Part shown: positions 34,902 through 44,134 of the stretch, in pieces
Position numbering within the stretch: position 1 is the stretch's first letter
How the letters are laid out: each line of letters opens with the position of its first letter
Origin: Rhodoblastus sp.
GTDB lineage: Bacteria > Pseudomonadota > Alphaproteobacteria > Rhizobiales > Beijerinckiaceae
Direction of reading: 5' to 3'
DNA length: 64,000 bases
NCBI RefSeq assembly: GCF_019449565.1
Contig: NZ_JAGRPM010000063.1
Span: 1-64,000 of the forward strand
The notes under the pieces: generated by a model
What the model saw: the letters and a program-made list of their open reading frames with translations, nothing else
What the model was told of the DNA's origin: nothing
The model's database searches: none
Position numbers and translations under genes: made by a program

Positions 34902-35755
34902 ATGGGCAAGAAAAAAAGAAACACGCCGAACACGCCGCCGAGCAGTCTGCCGAGGCAACCAATGGCAAGCTGAAGAACAAGATCTATGAAAAGGAGCTTG
35001 AGAAGCTTCACGTCGAACTGGTGAAGCTGCAACAATGGGTCGTGGCCAAGGGCCTGAAGGTCTGCATCGTCTTTGAGGGCCGCGACGGCGCTGGCAAGGG
35101 CGGCTGCATCAAGGCGATCTGCGAGCGCGTCAGCCCGCGCATCTTCCGTGTCGTCGCGCTGCCGGCGCCGACCGAGCGCCAGAAGTCGCAGATGTATATT
35201 CAGCGTTATATTGAGCATTTCCCGGCCGCGGGCGAGATCGCGATCTTCGACCGCTCCTGGTACAATCGCGCCGGGGTCGAGCGCGTGATGGGCTTCGCGA
35301 ACGATGCGCAGGTCGAGCGCTTCTTGCAGCAGGCGCCAAGTTTCGAAAAGTCGATGGTGGAGTCGGGTATCATCCTGCTGAAATATTGGCTGGAGGTCAG
35401 CGAGGAAGAGCAGGAGCGTCGTCTTGCTTCCCGCATCGACGATGGCCGCAAGATCTGGAAGCTGTCGCCGATGGATCTCAAAAGCTTCAGCAAATGGTAC
35501 GATTATTCGCGCGCCCGCGACGCCATGTTCGCCGCCACCGACACACCCTGGGCGCCCTGGTATGTCCTGCGTTCGGACGACAAGAAGCGAGCGCGCCTGA
35601 ATGTCATCGAGCACCTGCTCAGGCACATTCCCTACGAGGATATGAAGCGCGAGAAGGTCAAGCTCCCCAAGCGCCAGGACAGCGAGGACTATGTCGAGCC
35701 GGATTATCCGTATAAATATGTCACGGAACATTCCTGGGGCGCGGATAAGGCCTAA
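34902..35755 (+). CDS. ppk2: Polyphosphate kinase 2, class I, with apparent frameshift near the start
   Basis: The main frame (open to 35755) carries a complete PPK2 core: Walker A FEGRDGAGKGG, Walker B IFDRSWYNRAGVERVMGF and the lid and C-terminal blocks ending PYKYVTEHSWG. It transfers phosphate between polyphosphate and nucleoside phosphates. The natural start is the ATG at 34902, which has an excellent GAGGAGG site, but that frame runs off into a stop. An A7 run at 34911-34917 separates it from the main frame. Adding one A joins them and gives MGKKKK followed by the charged helix AEHAAEQSAEATNGKLKNK typical of PPK2 N-termini. So either the run is miscounted, or the gene is frameshifted, or slippage is used. 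The alternative start GTG 35021 would delete part of the conserved N-terminus. The stop overlaps putA by 3 bp. Confidence 0.85.
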
Positions 35756-38751
35756 TCGTCCAGCGCCAGCAGGCCGGCGTCGCCGCCAAGCGACGCCCGG
35801 TTCACGCTGAGCGCGATTTCCCGGCAGAAGCGGCGCAGATAGTCCGGGCCGCCCGCCTTGGGGCCGGTTCCGCTGAGGCCGAAGCCGCCGAATGGCTGGC
35901 TGCCGACAACCGCGCCGATCATGTTGCGATTGACATAGAGATTGCCCGCCGGCGCCTTGCGCGCGAGTTCCACGATGCGGCGTTCGATGCGCGTGTGCAG
36001 GCCAAGGGTCAGGCCGTAGCCGGAGGCGGCGATCTCGTCGATCAGTTCCGAAAATTGCTCCGCGCGCCAGGTCGCGACATGCAGCACCGGGCCGAAGATT
36101 TCGCGGGCGAGATCGCGGGGGCGGTCGAGCCTGACGATATGCGGCGCGACGAAATTGCCAAGGACCGGGGCCGCGCCGGCGAAGAGAATGCGCCCCGTCG
36201 CCGCGCATTGCGCAAGATAGCAATCGAGGCTGGCCTTGGCCTCGGCGTCGATGACAGGGCCAACATGGGTCGCGATGTTGCGCGGGTCGCCAACGCGCAA
36301 TTCGCGCGCGGCGCCGATCAGCATTTTTATCGCGGGCTCCGCAATGTCTTCCTGCAAGCACAGCAGCCGCAGGGCCGAGCAGCGCTGGCCCGCCGAACGG
36401 AAGGCCGACGTCAGCGCGTCGTCGCTAACTTGTTCGAGCAGCGCGGTGGAATCGACGATCATGGCGTTGACCCCGCCGGTCTCGGCGATCAGCGGGACGA
36501 TCGGCCCACTCCGCGCCGCCAGCGCGCGCTGGATCGCCTGCGCTGTTTCGACGGAGCCGGTGAAGGCGACCCCGGCTGCGCGCGGGTCGGATAGCAGCGC
36601 GGCGCCGAGGGCGCCGTCGCCCGGCGCGCAGCCCAGCGCGCCTTCCGGAACGCCCGCCGCCTTGAACAGCTCGACCGCCGCGACAGCGATTCGCGGCGTC
36701 TGTTCCGCCGGCTTGGCGACGACGCAATTGCCCGCCGCCAGCGCCGCCGCGATCTGGCCGGAAAAGATCGCCAGCGGGAAATTCCACGGCGAGATGCAGA
36801 CGAAGACGCCACGTCCGCGACGGCTGAAAAGATTGTCTTCCCCGGTGACGCCGGGAAGGCGGGCTTCGGCGCAGAGCTTGCGCGCCTCGCTGGCGTAATA
36901 GCGGCAGAGGTCGGCGGCCTCGCGGACCTCCGCGACGGCGTCGTCCAGGGTCTTGCCGCCTTCGGCCTGCAACAAAGCGATCAGTTTTCCGCGCTGCGCT
37001 TCGATGAGATCGGCTGCGCGCAATAGGCTGTCAGCGCGCTGATCGACCGGCGTTGCGCTCCAGGCCGCGAAAGCTTTTTGCGCCTGTTCCATAGCGACGC
37101 CGGGACCAAGCGCGCGCGGCTCGATCGCCGCCAGCGCCTTGCGATGGGGCTCGATTTCGGCCAGCAAGGCAGCGAGAGCGGCTGAATCGCCGAATTCGAC
37201 GCCCGCGGAATTCTTGCGCTCCGGCGCGAATAGTTCGCTCGGCGCCAGCAGATGGGCGTGGCGCGCGCGTCCCGAGGCGCGCAGACGCTCGAGCGGGTCC
37301 GCGAGCAATTCCTCCTGCGGAAAGTCCGGCTCGGCGGCGCGGGCGACGAAGGAGGCGTTGGCGCCATTCTCGATCAGACGCCGCACCAGATAGGCGAGCA
37401 ACTCGCGATGCGGCCCGACCGGGGCATAGACCCGGCAGGCGACGCTCGAATGCCTCCGCAGTTCGTCGTGCAGCGCCTCGCCCATGCCGTGCAGGCGCTG
37501 GAATTCATAATCCGTCCGGCCTTTGGCGCGGGCGACGACGGCTGCGGCGGTCAGGGCGTTATGGGTGGCGATCTGCGGATAGAGATGCGACGCCGCGAAG
37601 AGGCGTTCGACGCAGGCGACATAATTCAGGTCGGTCATCGCCTTGCGAGTGAAGACGGGAAAATCGGCCAGCCCGCGCTCCTGAGTGCGCTTGATTTCGC
37701 TGTCCCAATAGGCGCCCTTGACCAGGCGCGCATTGATGCGTCGGCCAAGGCTTCGGGCGAGTTCCGCGACATGGTCGATCACTGCGCCGGCGCGCTTTTG
37801 ATAGGCCTGGATGGCGAGCCCAAATCCCTCCCAGTCTCCGAGCGAGGGATCGGAGGCGACGCGGGCGATGATGTCGAGCGACAATTCCAGCCGGTCGGCC
37901 TCTTCGGCGTCCACGGTCAGGCCGATATTTTTCTGCCGGGCCAGTTGCGCCAGCTCCAGCAGGCGGGGCGTCAGCTCGGCGCGGACGCGATCGGCCGAGA
38001 TCGCCTCATAGCGCGGGTGCAGGGCGGAGAGCTTGACCGAAATGCCGGGTCTTTGCGCGGGCGCCGCGCCTTCTGCCATCTTGCCGATGGCGTCGATGGC
38101 GCGGTCATAGGCGTCGAAATGGCTTTCGGCGTCCAGCGCCGTGCGCGCGCCTTCGCCCAGCATGTCGAAGGAATATAGGTCGCGCCGGCAGGCGGACGAG
38201 GCGGCGCGCGCCAGCGCGGCTTCGATGGTTTCGCCGAACACGAAATGGCCGCCAAGCAGGCGCATGGCCTGCCGCGCGGCGGCGCGCAGCGCGGGGACGC
38301 CGAGACGCCGCGCAAGACCGGCGACGACGCGATGAGGCGAATCTTCCGCCTCGACGACGCGCGCGGAAAGGCCGAGCGCGTAGGCGCTGGCCTGAACGAG
38401 CGGGGCGTGCGAAAGCGCGTGATGATGGTCGAAATCTCCGGCGGCCAGCTTGTCGGCGACGAGAAGGTCGGCGGTCGCATTGTCGGGCGCGCGGACCAGC
38501 GCTTCGGCCAGCGCCATGATCGCGAGGCCCTCGCGCGACGAAAGCTTGAATTCGCGCAGGAAATCATCGACGCCGCCGACGCCCGGCGGCTTGGCGCGCA
38601 TCGCGCGCAAAAGCTCCGCCGCCAGAGCGCGCTCCTGCTCGCGCTCTTCAGGCCGCGCCGGAGCGGCGAGCCAGTCCGTGGCAAAATCTTCGTCAGGCGG
38701 CGCGAAAACCGCCGAAAAGGGTTTGAATGGAGCGATGGGTTCGAATTTCAT
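35752..38751 (-). CDS. putA: Bifunctional proline dehydrogenase / glutamate-semialdehyde dehydrogenase
   Basis: About 999 residues from the ATG at 38751. The N-terminal half is the FAD-dependent proline dehydrogenase barrel: ISVKLSALHPRYEA, LTVDAEEADRLELSLD, RLVKGAYWDSEIKR, and TYEFQRLHGMGE-like blocks. From about residue 520 comes the aldehyde dehydrogenase with SPWNFPLAIFSGQIAAAL, the catalytic cysteine in RSAGQRCSALRLL, and FGGFGLSGTGPKAGGPDYL. It oxidises proline to glutamate at the membrane. It lacks the ribbon-helix-helix DNA-binding domain of trifunctional PutA, so it is not self-regulating. Confidence 0.95.
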   Translation of the reverse strand: MKFEPIAPFKPFSAVFAPPDEDFATDWLAAPARPEEREQERALAAELLRAMRAKPPGVGGVDDFLREFKLSSREGLAIMALAEALVRAPDNATADLLVADKLAAGDFDHHHALSHAPLVQASAYALGLSARVVEAEDSPHRVVAGLARRLGVPALRAAARQAMRLLGGHFVFGETIEAALARAASSACRRDLYSFDMLGEGARTALDAESHFDAYDRAIDAIGKMAEGAAPAQRPGISVKLSALHPRYEAISADRVRAELTPRLLELAQLARQKNIGLTVDAEEADRLELSLDIIARVASDPSLGDWEGFGLAIQAYQKRAGAVIDHVAELARSLGRRINARLVKGAYWDSEIKRTQERGLADFPVFTRKAMTDLNYVACVERLFAASHLYPQIATHNALTAAAVVARAKGRTDYEFQRLHGMGEALHDELRRHSSVACRVYAPVGPHRELLAYLVRRLIENGANASFVARAAEPDFPQEELLADPLERLRASGRARHAHLLAPSELFAPERKNSAGVEFGDSAALAALLAEIEPHRKALAAIEPRALGPGVAMEQAQKAFAAWSATPVDQRADSLLRAADLIEAQRGKLIALLQAEGGKTLDDAVAEVREAADLCRYYASEARKLCAEARLPGVTGEDNLFSRRGRGVFVCISPWNFPLAIFSGQIAAALAAGNCVVAKPAEQTPRIAVAAVELFKAAGVPEGALGCAPGDGALGAALLSDPRAAGVAFTGSVETAQAIQRALAARSGPIVPLIAETGGVNAMIVDSTALLEQVSDDALTSAFRSAGQRCSALRLLCLQEDIAEPAIKMLIGAARELRVGDPRNIATHVGPVIDAEAKASLDCYLAQCAATGRILFAGAAPVLGNFVAPHIVRLDRPRDLAREIFGPVLHVATWRAEQFSELIDEIAASGYGLTLGLHTRIERRIVELARKAPAGNLYVNRNMIGAVVGSQPFGGFGLSGTGPKAGGPDYLRRFCREIALSVNRASLGGDAGLLALDD

Positions 38752-38797
38752 GCGCGCCGCCCGCAGCTGAACGGCGCCATGATAGCAAAGGCCGGGG

Positions 38798-39376
38798 CTA
38801 AAAGCCCGCGGCCTGCATGGCGGCGTGAATCCTGGTCTGGAACAGGCCGTCGTCGCCCTTGGCGAGGGTCGCGACATTTTTCGCGATCGCGTCGCACAGG
38901 GCCTCGACCCAGGGCTTGTCCGATTTGGCGAAATCGCTCAGCACATGGCTGTGGACGAGAGCCTTGTCGCCGGGATGGCCGATGCCGAGCCGCACGCGGC
39001 GATAATCGCCGCCCATATGGGCGGTGATGGAGCGCAAACCGTTATGGCCGGCGTCGCCGCCGCCGCGCTTGACCCGCAGCTTGCCGGAGGCGAGATCCAG
39101 TTCGTCATGGAACACGACGATGTCGGCGAGCGCGATCTTGTGAAAGCGCGCGGCCTCGGCCACGGCGCGGCCGCTCTCGTTCATGTAGGTTTCGGGCTTC
39201 AGCAGCAGCGCGCGTTCGCCGCCCAAGCGGGCTTCGCTGAATTCGCCGTGGAATTTCTTGCGGAAGGGCGCGCCCTCGCAGGCGCGGGCGATGGCGTCGA
39301 CCGCCATGAAGCCGATATTATGCCGGTTGCCGGCGTAGCTCTTTCCGGGATTGCCCAGTCCGACGAGCAGCAGCAT
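38798..39376 (-). CDS. pth: Peptidyl-tRNA hydrolase
   Basis: 192 residues from the ATG at 39376; an upstream in-frame ATG at 39415 adds residues outside the family. [23 protein letters not shown] carries the catalytic histidine, followed by [10 protein letters not shown] and the substrate loop [28 protein letters not shown]. It releases tRNA from stalled peptidyl-tRNAs. It lies directly downstream of the L25 gene, a very common gene order. Confidence 0.95.
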   Translation of the reverse strand: MLLLVGLGNPGKSYAGNRHNIGFMAVDAIARACEGAPFRKKFHGEFSEARLGGERALLLKPETYMNESGRAVAEAARFHKIALADIVVFHDELDLASGKLRVKRGGGDAGHNGLRSITAHMGGDYRRVRLGIGHPGDKALVHSHVLSDFAKSDKPWVEALCDAIAKNVATLAKGDDGLFQTRIHAAMQAAGF

Positions 39377-39420
39377 GGCCAAGGCTCTTGTCTGAAATCT
39401 CTTGTCTGAAATCATTTGGC

Positions 39421-39487
39421 GGAAAAAGAACCGCCCGCCGGATCCTTGGGGAAGGACGCCCGTCTGTCGACGGGCCTTGGCGGGCGG
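39421..39487 (-). terminator. Rho-independent terminator after the L25 gene
   Basis: CCGCCCGCC (39431-39439) pairs with GGCGGGCGG (39479-39487), with an inner stem GCCCGTC/GACGGGC. On the minus strand the stem is followed by a T-rich tract (TTCTTTTTCC). It lies between rplY and pth, so pth may also have its own promoter or arise by readthrough. Confidence 0.6.
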
Positions 39488-39510
39488 CGCAAAATTTTGG
39501 AAGCAGAAGC

Positions 39511-40149
39511 TTACTTCTTGCCCTTGGCCGGAGCGGCCGCAGCCGCGGCGGCCGCCGCAGCTTCCGCCTCCGCCGCCGCGGCGCCGCCGGCGGGCGGCGA
39601 GATCGTGGCGATGGTGAAGTTGGACTTGTCGACCGGGGTCACGCCTTCGGGAAGGGCGATCGAACCGATGTGCACGGAATCGTTGAAGTCGAGGCCGGTG
39701 AGATCGGCGGTGATGGATTCCGGGATGTTGTCGGCCGGAACCAGCAGCTCCACCGTGTGCAGCACGATGTTGATCGAGCCGCCGCGCTTGATGCCGGGGG
39801 CGGTTTCCACATTGGCGAAATGGACCGGCACGCCGACCTTGAGCTTCGAGCCGGACTTCAGGCGCAGGAAATCGACATGCATCGGGGTGTCGCGCACGAC
39901 GTCCAGCTGATAGTCGCGCGGAATGGCGCGCTCGGCCTTGCCGTCGATCTCGATCTCGAAAATCGTGGTCAGGAAGTGGCCCGCGTAGATCAGCTTGTGA
40001 ACGTCGCGGTAGGAAAGCGAAATCGGCGTCGCCGCTTCGCCGCCGCCATAAATGACGGCTGGAATTCTGCCTTCACGACGAACGCTGCGGGCGGCCCCCT
40101 TGCCGGTCCCGCTGCGAACCGTGGCGGCGAGTTTCTTGATCTCGGCCAT
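39511..40149 (-). CDS. rplY: 50S ribosomal protein L25 / general stress protein Ctc
   Basis: 212 residues, the long Ctc form. The 5S rRNA-binding N-terminal domain ([51 protein letters not shown]) is followed by the TL5 C-terminal domain and a polyalanine tail ending PAKGKK. It binds 5S rRNA in the large subunit. The downstream pth forms the usual pair. Confidence 0.95.
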   Translation of the reverse strand: MAEIKKLAATVRSGTGKGAARSVRREGRIPAVIYGGGEAATPISLSYRDVHKLIYAGHFLTTIFEIEIDGKAERAIPRDYQLDVVRDTPMHVDFLRLKSGSKLKVGVPVHFANVETAPGIKRGGSINIVLHTVELLVPADNIPESITADLTGLDFNDSVHIGSIALPEGVTPVDKSNFTIATISPPAGGAAAAEAEAAAAAAAAAAPAKGKK

Positions 40150-40257
40150 AGTTCAATCCTTTATAAAGCCGCGCTCACGCCTCCAGGGGTGTCGGAAACG
40201 AACGCGAAGCGCGGCTTATAAAAGGCGAGCGCCCTTATGGCAAGGCGCGTCGGCTCA

Positions 40258-41130
40258 TTAGGCGAGAACGCGCGCGAGGATCGCGTCGAGCTTGCCCACC
40301 AATTCCGGGTCCCAGGCGTCGCGTGCGGTGACCAGCGCGTAGTCCAGCGCGCGGTCTGAGCCGATCGGGCAGGGCGCGTGTTCGGCGGGAAAATCCTGCA
40401 TCAGCCGGGCGAGCAGTTTCGAGGCCTTTTCCGCGTTGGATTTCACCACGGCGAGAATGTCGTGGACCTCGACCGCCGCGATATCGTCGCGCCAGCAATC
40501 ATAATCCGTCACCATGGCGAGCGTGGCGTAGGACATTTCCGCCTCGCGGGCGAGTTTGGCCTCAGGCAGGCCGGTCATGCCGATCACATGATAGCCGGCG
40601 TCCTTGTAGCCGAGCGATTCCGCGCGCGAGGAAAATTGCGGCCCCTCCATGCAGACATAGGTTCCGCCCTTGACGATTTCGATCTGCTCGGCATGGGCGG
40701 CGGCGACGATGCGATGCTGCAACAGCGGCGCGACCGGATGCGCCATGGAGACATGGGCGACGCAGCCATTGCCGAAGAAGGAGGATTGCCGTCCGAAGGT
40801 GCGGTCGACGAACTGGTCCACGGCGACGAACAGGCCGGGCGGCAGCTCCTCGCGGAACGAGCCGCAGGCGGAGACGGAAATGATGTCGGTCACGCCGACG
40901 CGCTTGAGCGCGTCAATATTGGCGCGGTAATTAATGCCCGAGGGCGACAGGCGATGGCCGCGCCCGTGACGCGGCAGGAAAACGGCCTGCGTGCCGCCGA
41001 TCCGGCCGAAGCGCAGCAGATCCGAAGGCTCGCCCCAGGGAGTCGCCACGGCTTCCTCGCGGACGTCCTCCAGACCGGGCAGGTCATAGACGCCGGAGCC
41101 GCCAATAATTCCGAGAAGCGCTTTGGTCAT
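40258..41130 (-). CDS. mtnP: S-methyl-5'-thioadenosine phosphorylase
   Basis: 290 residues from the ATG at 41130 with AGGCGA upstream. Family blocks: IGGSGVYDLPGLED, PRHGRGHRLSPSGINYRANI with the phosphate-binding arginine-histidine set, and GGTYVCMEGPQFSSRAES with MTGLPEAKLAREAEMSY. It splits methylthioadenosine, the by-product of polyamine and SAM chemistry, to adenine and methylthioribose-1-phosphate, the entry to methionine salvage. No other salvage gene is nearby. Confidence 0.93.
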   Translation of the reverse strand: MTKALLGIIGGSGVYDLPGLEDVREEAVATPWGEPSDLLRFGRIGGTQAVFLPRHGRGHRLSPSGINYRANIDALKRVGVTDIISVSACGSFREELPPGLFVAVDQFVDRTFGRQSSFFGNGCVAHVSMAHPVAPLLQHRIVAAAHAEQIEIVKGGTYVCMEGPQFSSRAESLGYKDAGYHVIGMTGLPEAKLAREAEMSYATLAMVTDYDCWRDDIAAVEVHDILAVVKSNAEKASKLLARLMQDFPAEHAPCPIGSDRALDYALVTARDAWDPELVGKLDAILARVLA

Positions 41131-41221
41131 TTTGCTGTCGCCTTTGGGCCGATTCTTTTGGGTCGATTGTTTTGGGTAGATTCCTGGGGCGGCAAAGTGG
41201 CGCAAGCCCGGCGGGCGGGCA

Positions 41222-41302
41222 AGCCCCCGGCAGGGAGAAAACGAGCCCCCGGCAGAGAGAAAAGAGCCCCCGGCGGGCTGAAAAAAGCCCCGGCGGAGCA
41301 AG
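41222..41302. repeat. 21/22-bp minisatellite
   Basis: Four units beginning AGCCCC(C)GGC follow each other (41222, 41244, 41265, 41286), the last shortened. Units alternate a GC-rich head and an A/G-rich tail. Non-coding. Confidence 0.8.
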
Positions 41303-41318
41303 ACGCCCTGCTCAAGAC

Positions 41319-41460
41319 AAAAAAAACCGGACGCTTTCGCGTCCGGCGCCGCCAGCACAAGGCAGGGCGTAGTCTTTTCCACACGGAGACAGCAGGGGAG
41401 GACAGCTGGTCCGTTTGTGGAGTGAGACCTTTATGGCTGATTGTGCGGCGCACAACAAAT
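41319..41460 (-). ncRNA. Candidate structured small RNA with terminator
   Basis: On the minus strand a perfect 8-bp stem CCGGACGC/GCGTCCGG with a GAAA loop (41327-41346) is followed by T8, a textbook rho-independent terminator. No leftward gene ends here. Directly upstream lies a long imperfect hairpin (41372-41428): GTCT/AGAC, CCACA/TGTGG, CGGA/TCCG and CAGC/GCTG in nested order. A further perfect hairpin TTGTGC/GCACAA lies at 41441-41455. The sum suggests a transcript of about 100-150 nt. I considered 6S RNA but cannot confirm it. The 5' end is not defined. Confidence 0.45.
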
Positions 41461-41570
41461 TCGCAATCGTCTGGGCTGGTATGCGACTATTGCATAGCTT
41501 GCTTTTTCGCGCTGCGTCTTGCTCGCGCTCCGCTCCTGCGCCAAAGTCGCCGCCAGCGGCGGAGACATAG

Positions 41571-42566
41571 ATGAGTCTTTTGACATTCGAGGATTTTCGC
41601 CCCGGCGAGACGAGGACCTATGGCGATTATCTGATTGACGAGGGGGAGCTTCTGGCCTTTTCCGCCGCTTATGACGCGCAGCCCTTCCATCTCGACGCCG
41701 AGGCGGCGAAGGATACGATTCTCGGCGGTCTGGCGGCGTCGGGCTGGCAGGTTTGCTCAGCGCTGATGCGCATGATGATCGATTCCTGGCTCGGCGAAAG
41801 CTCCGTTCTGGCCGGAATAGGCATTGAGGATAACCGCTGGCTGGCGCCTGTCCGCGCCGGCGACCGACTGACCGCCACCACCACGACGCTGGAAAAATCC
41901 GATTTGCGCTCGCGGCCCGGCGCCGGAATCGTCAAGGTGCAGACGTCATTGCGCAATCAGGATGGCCGCGAGGTCATGACCCAGACGATTTCGAATCTTT
42001 TCGCGCGCAGGACCCCATTGGCGGAGGCGCTGGCGGGGGCGCCGCGCCGCTCCGCGCCAAATGCCCAGGACGCCGCGCCTTCAGAGCGGATCGACGACCC
42101 TTTGGGCGCAATGCCGGAGGATTTCGCGCGGGCGCGCGTCGGCGCTTTTGCGGAACTGGGCGAGACCCTGTTCACCGCCGAGCTGATCCGCGATTACGCC
42201 TTGAAATATGATCCCGCGCCTTTCCATATCGATGAAGAGGCCGGCAAGGCGCATCTCCTCGGCGCCATGTCGGCGGCGGGGCTGCATACCGCTTCCTGCT
42301 GGATGAGCCATTTTATCGAAACGCGCCGCCGTCTCGCCGGCGGCGAACTGGCCAGCCGCGCGTCGCCGGGTTTTCGGGACATGCTGTGGCGCCGGCCGGT
42401 GCTCCTTGGCGACCGCATCGCTTTTTCGACCCAGGTCATCGCCAAGCGCGAGACCTCCAAACCCGGCGTCGGCCTCATCACCAGCCGCAATCGCGGCGTC
42501 AACCAGCGCGGCGAACTCGTGATCGACTTCGTCGCAGCGGTTTTTGCGCCGGTGGCGCCGGCCTGA
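41571..42566 (+). CDS. Tandem MaoC-like dehydratase-domain protein
   Basis: 331 residues containing two hot-dog (MaoC) domains. The first (about 1-150) has FSAAYDAQPFHLDAEAAKDTILGGLAASGW and the second (about 190-330) has ALKYDPAPFHIDEEAGKAHLLGAMSAAGLH. Both keep the Asp/His hydratase signature (D-x-x-P-F-H). Such proteins hydrate (R)-specific enoyl-CoA thioesters, but the substrate here is unknown. GGAG lies before the ATG. Confidence 0.88.
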   Translation: MSLLTFEDFRPGETRTYGDYLIDEGELLAFSAAYDAQPFHLDAEAAKDTILGGLAASGWQVCSALMRMMIDSWLGESSVLAGIGIEDNRWLAPVRAGDRLTATTTTLEKSDLRSRPGAGIVKVQTSLRNQDGREVMTQTISNLFARRTPLAEALAGAPRRSAPNAQDAAPSERIDDPLGAMPEDFARARVGAFAELGETLFTAELIRDYALKYDPAPFHIDEEAGKAHLLGAMSAAGLHTASCWMSHFIETRRRLAGGELASRASPGFRDMLWRRPVLLGDRIAFSTQVIAKRETSKPGVGLITSRNRGVNQRGELVIDFVAAVFAPVAPA

Positions 42567-42603
42567 ACATCCGCGTTTTGGAGCGGCCGCTTGGGGAACC
42601 AGC

Positions 42604-43785
42604 CTATCTAGCGGGCCAAGCGAAATCATCCGCGCGGCCGGGCTGCGCGGGCGCGGCCTCGATCGCCTTGGGCTGGGCGCGACCAACCGGCGGAGCCGCG
42701 AGGGCGCCACCGGGCGAAACGGCTGTTTCGGTGAGGCTCTCAATCTTTCCCGCGATGGGTTTCGGCGGCGGCGCGACCGGCGCGGCAGCCTCTGGCGCGG
42801 CGGGGGGCGTTGTTTCATTGCCGCCGGGCATCGCCGGCACCCCGGGCGCGGGCGTCGCCGGAGCCTCGGGCGCGGCGCCAGCGGGCGTCTCGGGCGGCTG
42901 CAAGGCGGCTTCGAGCAATTTGCGGATTTCGGGCTCGACGAAATGCGCGGCCTTGCGCGCGCCGGCCTTGTTGAAATGAACGCCGTCGGCAGCGCGCAGG
43001 CGGACGATGACGCCGTTCACATCGGGGCCGGACGCGCGATAGACCGAATCCTCGTCGGAAAAGGCCTCCCAGAGATCGACATAACGCGCGCCCTGCGCCT
43101 CGGCATATTGTCTGTCGATGTCATTGAAGACGAGTGCGGCGTTGGAGAGGGATTCGCTGCGCATGATCGGTTGGCCGACCCAGATGAGCGGAACCTTTTT
43201 TTCTTGAAAAATCGCCGCAAGCTCCTCGGCCCGCTTGGCGTAGATTTCGTTGAACGGCTTGCTCAGCGGCTCCGGACTCGGCTCGCCGCCGAGCCGCAGC
43301 TTCTGATTGTCGTTGATGCCGATCTGGACCACGGCGGCGTCGAAATGTTGCGGCCCGTCGAGCAGGGTCCGCGCCGCCGCGCGCCAGTCGTAAAAGTCGT
43401 TGCGGACGAGGCCGGTATCTTCCTTCGCCTTGTTGACGATGGCGACGCGATGGTCGCCGGCGAAGGCTTCGGCGAGGCCCTGGGCCAGCATATTGGCCTG
43501 GCTGTCGCCGATGACGGCGACGAAGAAGGTCGGCGCCTGTTTGACCGTCTGTACGTCGCCGCCGGGAGCGCCCGGAATGGCCGGATTGGGCGCCGTCGCG
43601 GCGGGCTTGGGCTTCGGACGATGGATCGGTCGCGGCCTCGGCTCCTCGGGAGGCCGGGCGCGGCGGGGCGCGAAAATCGAGCCGAAAAAGTCGGAGAACG
43701 GATTTTGCGCCGCCGCCGGGGGAGCCGAGCCGGCCAGGCAGACGAGCGCGAGCAGAAGAACGGGCAGACGGCGAATGATCGGCAT
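42604..43785 (-). CDS. SGNH/GDSL-type hydrolase-like secreted protein (DUF459)
   Basis: 393 residues. A signal peptide (LPVLLLALVCLAGSAPPAAA) and a Pro/Arg-rich stretch are followed by a DUF459/SGNH domain at about 90-280: VAVIGDSQANML (nucleophile serine block), VVQIGINDNQKL (Asn block) and DGVHFNKAGARKAA (Asp-x-x-His block). The C-terminal 110 residues are Pro/Ala-rich and probably disordered. It may act as a periplasmic esterase or acyl transferase on cell-envelope polymers. Confidence 0.85.
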   Translation of the reverse strand: MPIIRRLPVLLLALVCLAGSAPPAAAQNPFSDFFGSIFAPRRARPPEEPRPRPIHRPKPKPAATAPNPAIPGAPGGDVQTVKQAPTFFVAVIGDSQANMLAQGLAEAFAGDHRVAIVNKAKEDTGLVRNDFYDWRAAARTLLDGPQHFDAAVVQIGINDNQKLRLGGEPSPEPLSKPFNEIYAKRAEELAAIFQEKKVPLIWVGQPIMRSESLSNAALVFNDIDRQYAEAQGARYVDLWEAFSDEDSVYRASGPDVNGVIVRLRAADGVHFNKAGARKAAHFVEPEIRKLLEAALQPPETPAGAAPEAPATPAPGVPAMPGGNETTPPAAPEAAAPVAPPPKPIAGKIESLTETAVSPGGALAAPPVGRAQPKAIEAAPAQPGRADDFAWPAR

Positions 43786-43823
43786 CGCGCGATGCTAGCC
43801 GATTCCGGCCGGCGAAGCGAGCG

Positions 43824-44027
43824 TCAGGCCTTTTTGAGCCGCATTTCGATATCGGAGGTCGCCGACATCACCCTGTTGGGGTTGAGAGTGAGCGAAACGA
43901 GGCCGAAACCAATCGCCATCAGCATCACGAGCCGGACAAATTGCTGCCAGCGGCAGGCGGCCGGGCTATCCGCGCGGCGCCGGCGCTCCACGAAGAATTC
44001 CTCGGACTTGATCGCATCCTGAATCAT
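43824..44027 (-). CDS. Small single-pass membrane protein, unknown
   Basis: 67 residues from the ATG at 44027, preceded by GGAAAGATC. A charged N-terminus with EEFFVERRRRAD leads to one hydrophobic segment (FVRLVMLMAIGFGLVSL) and a short polar tail. I do not recognise it. It probably belongs with the small pseudogene or the envelope genes next door. Confidence 0.5.
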   Translation of the reverse strand: MIQDAIKSEEFFVERRRRADSPAACRWQQFVRLVMLMAIGFGLVSLTLNPNRVMSATSDIEMRLKKA

Positions 44028-44134
44028 TGCTCGATCTTTCCAGCGGGATCGGCGCGCCACCTCGGACGGCGCTCTCAATCAGGCTAGGACTTCAGGCTTA
44101 ACAGGACATTAACCATCAGGCTGCACGCGCGAGC

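Larger units (their letters stand above)
41131..41570. other. Intergenic region between mtnP and the MaoC gene
   Basis: 440 bp without a gene. It contains ATTGTTTTGGGTAGATTC-type short repeats next to mtnP, a purine-rich minisatellite, a leftward terminator and a long imperfect hairpin that together suggest a small RNA. Confidence 0.6.

Noticed and set aside
34911..34918. Programmed -1 frameshift at the A7G of ppk2
   Set aside because: The run is slippery, but in frame it reads AAA AAA AGA, which is not the canonical A AAA AAG register, and no stimulatory structure was noticed. A homopolymer miscount is simpler, so it is listed only as an alternative.
41319..41460. Assignment of the RNA candidate as 6S RNA
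   Set aside because: The hairpin has a C/U-rich loop and nested bulges that could fit, but I cannot match the conserved 6S features from sequence alone. It is left unnamed.
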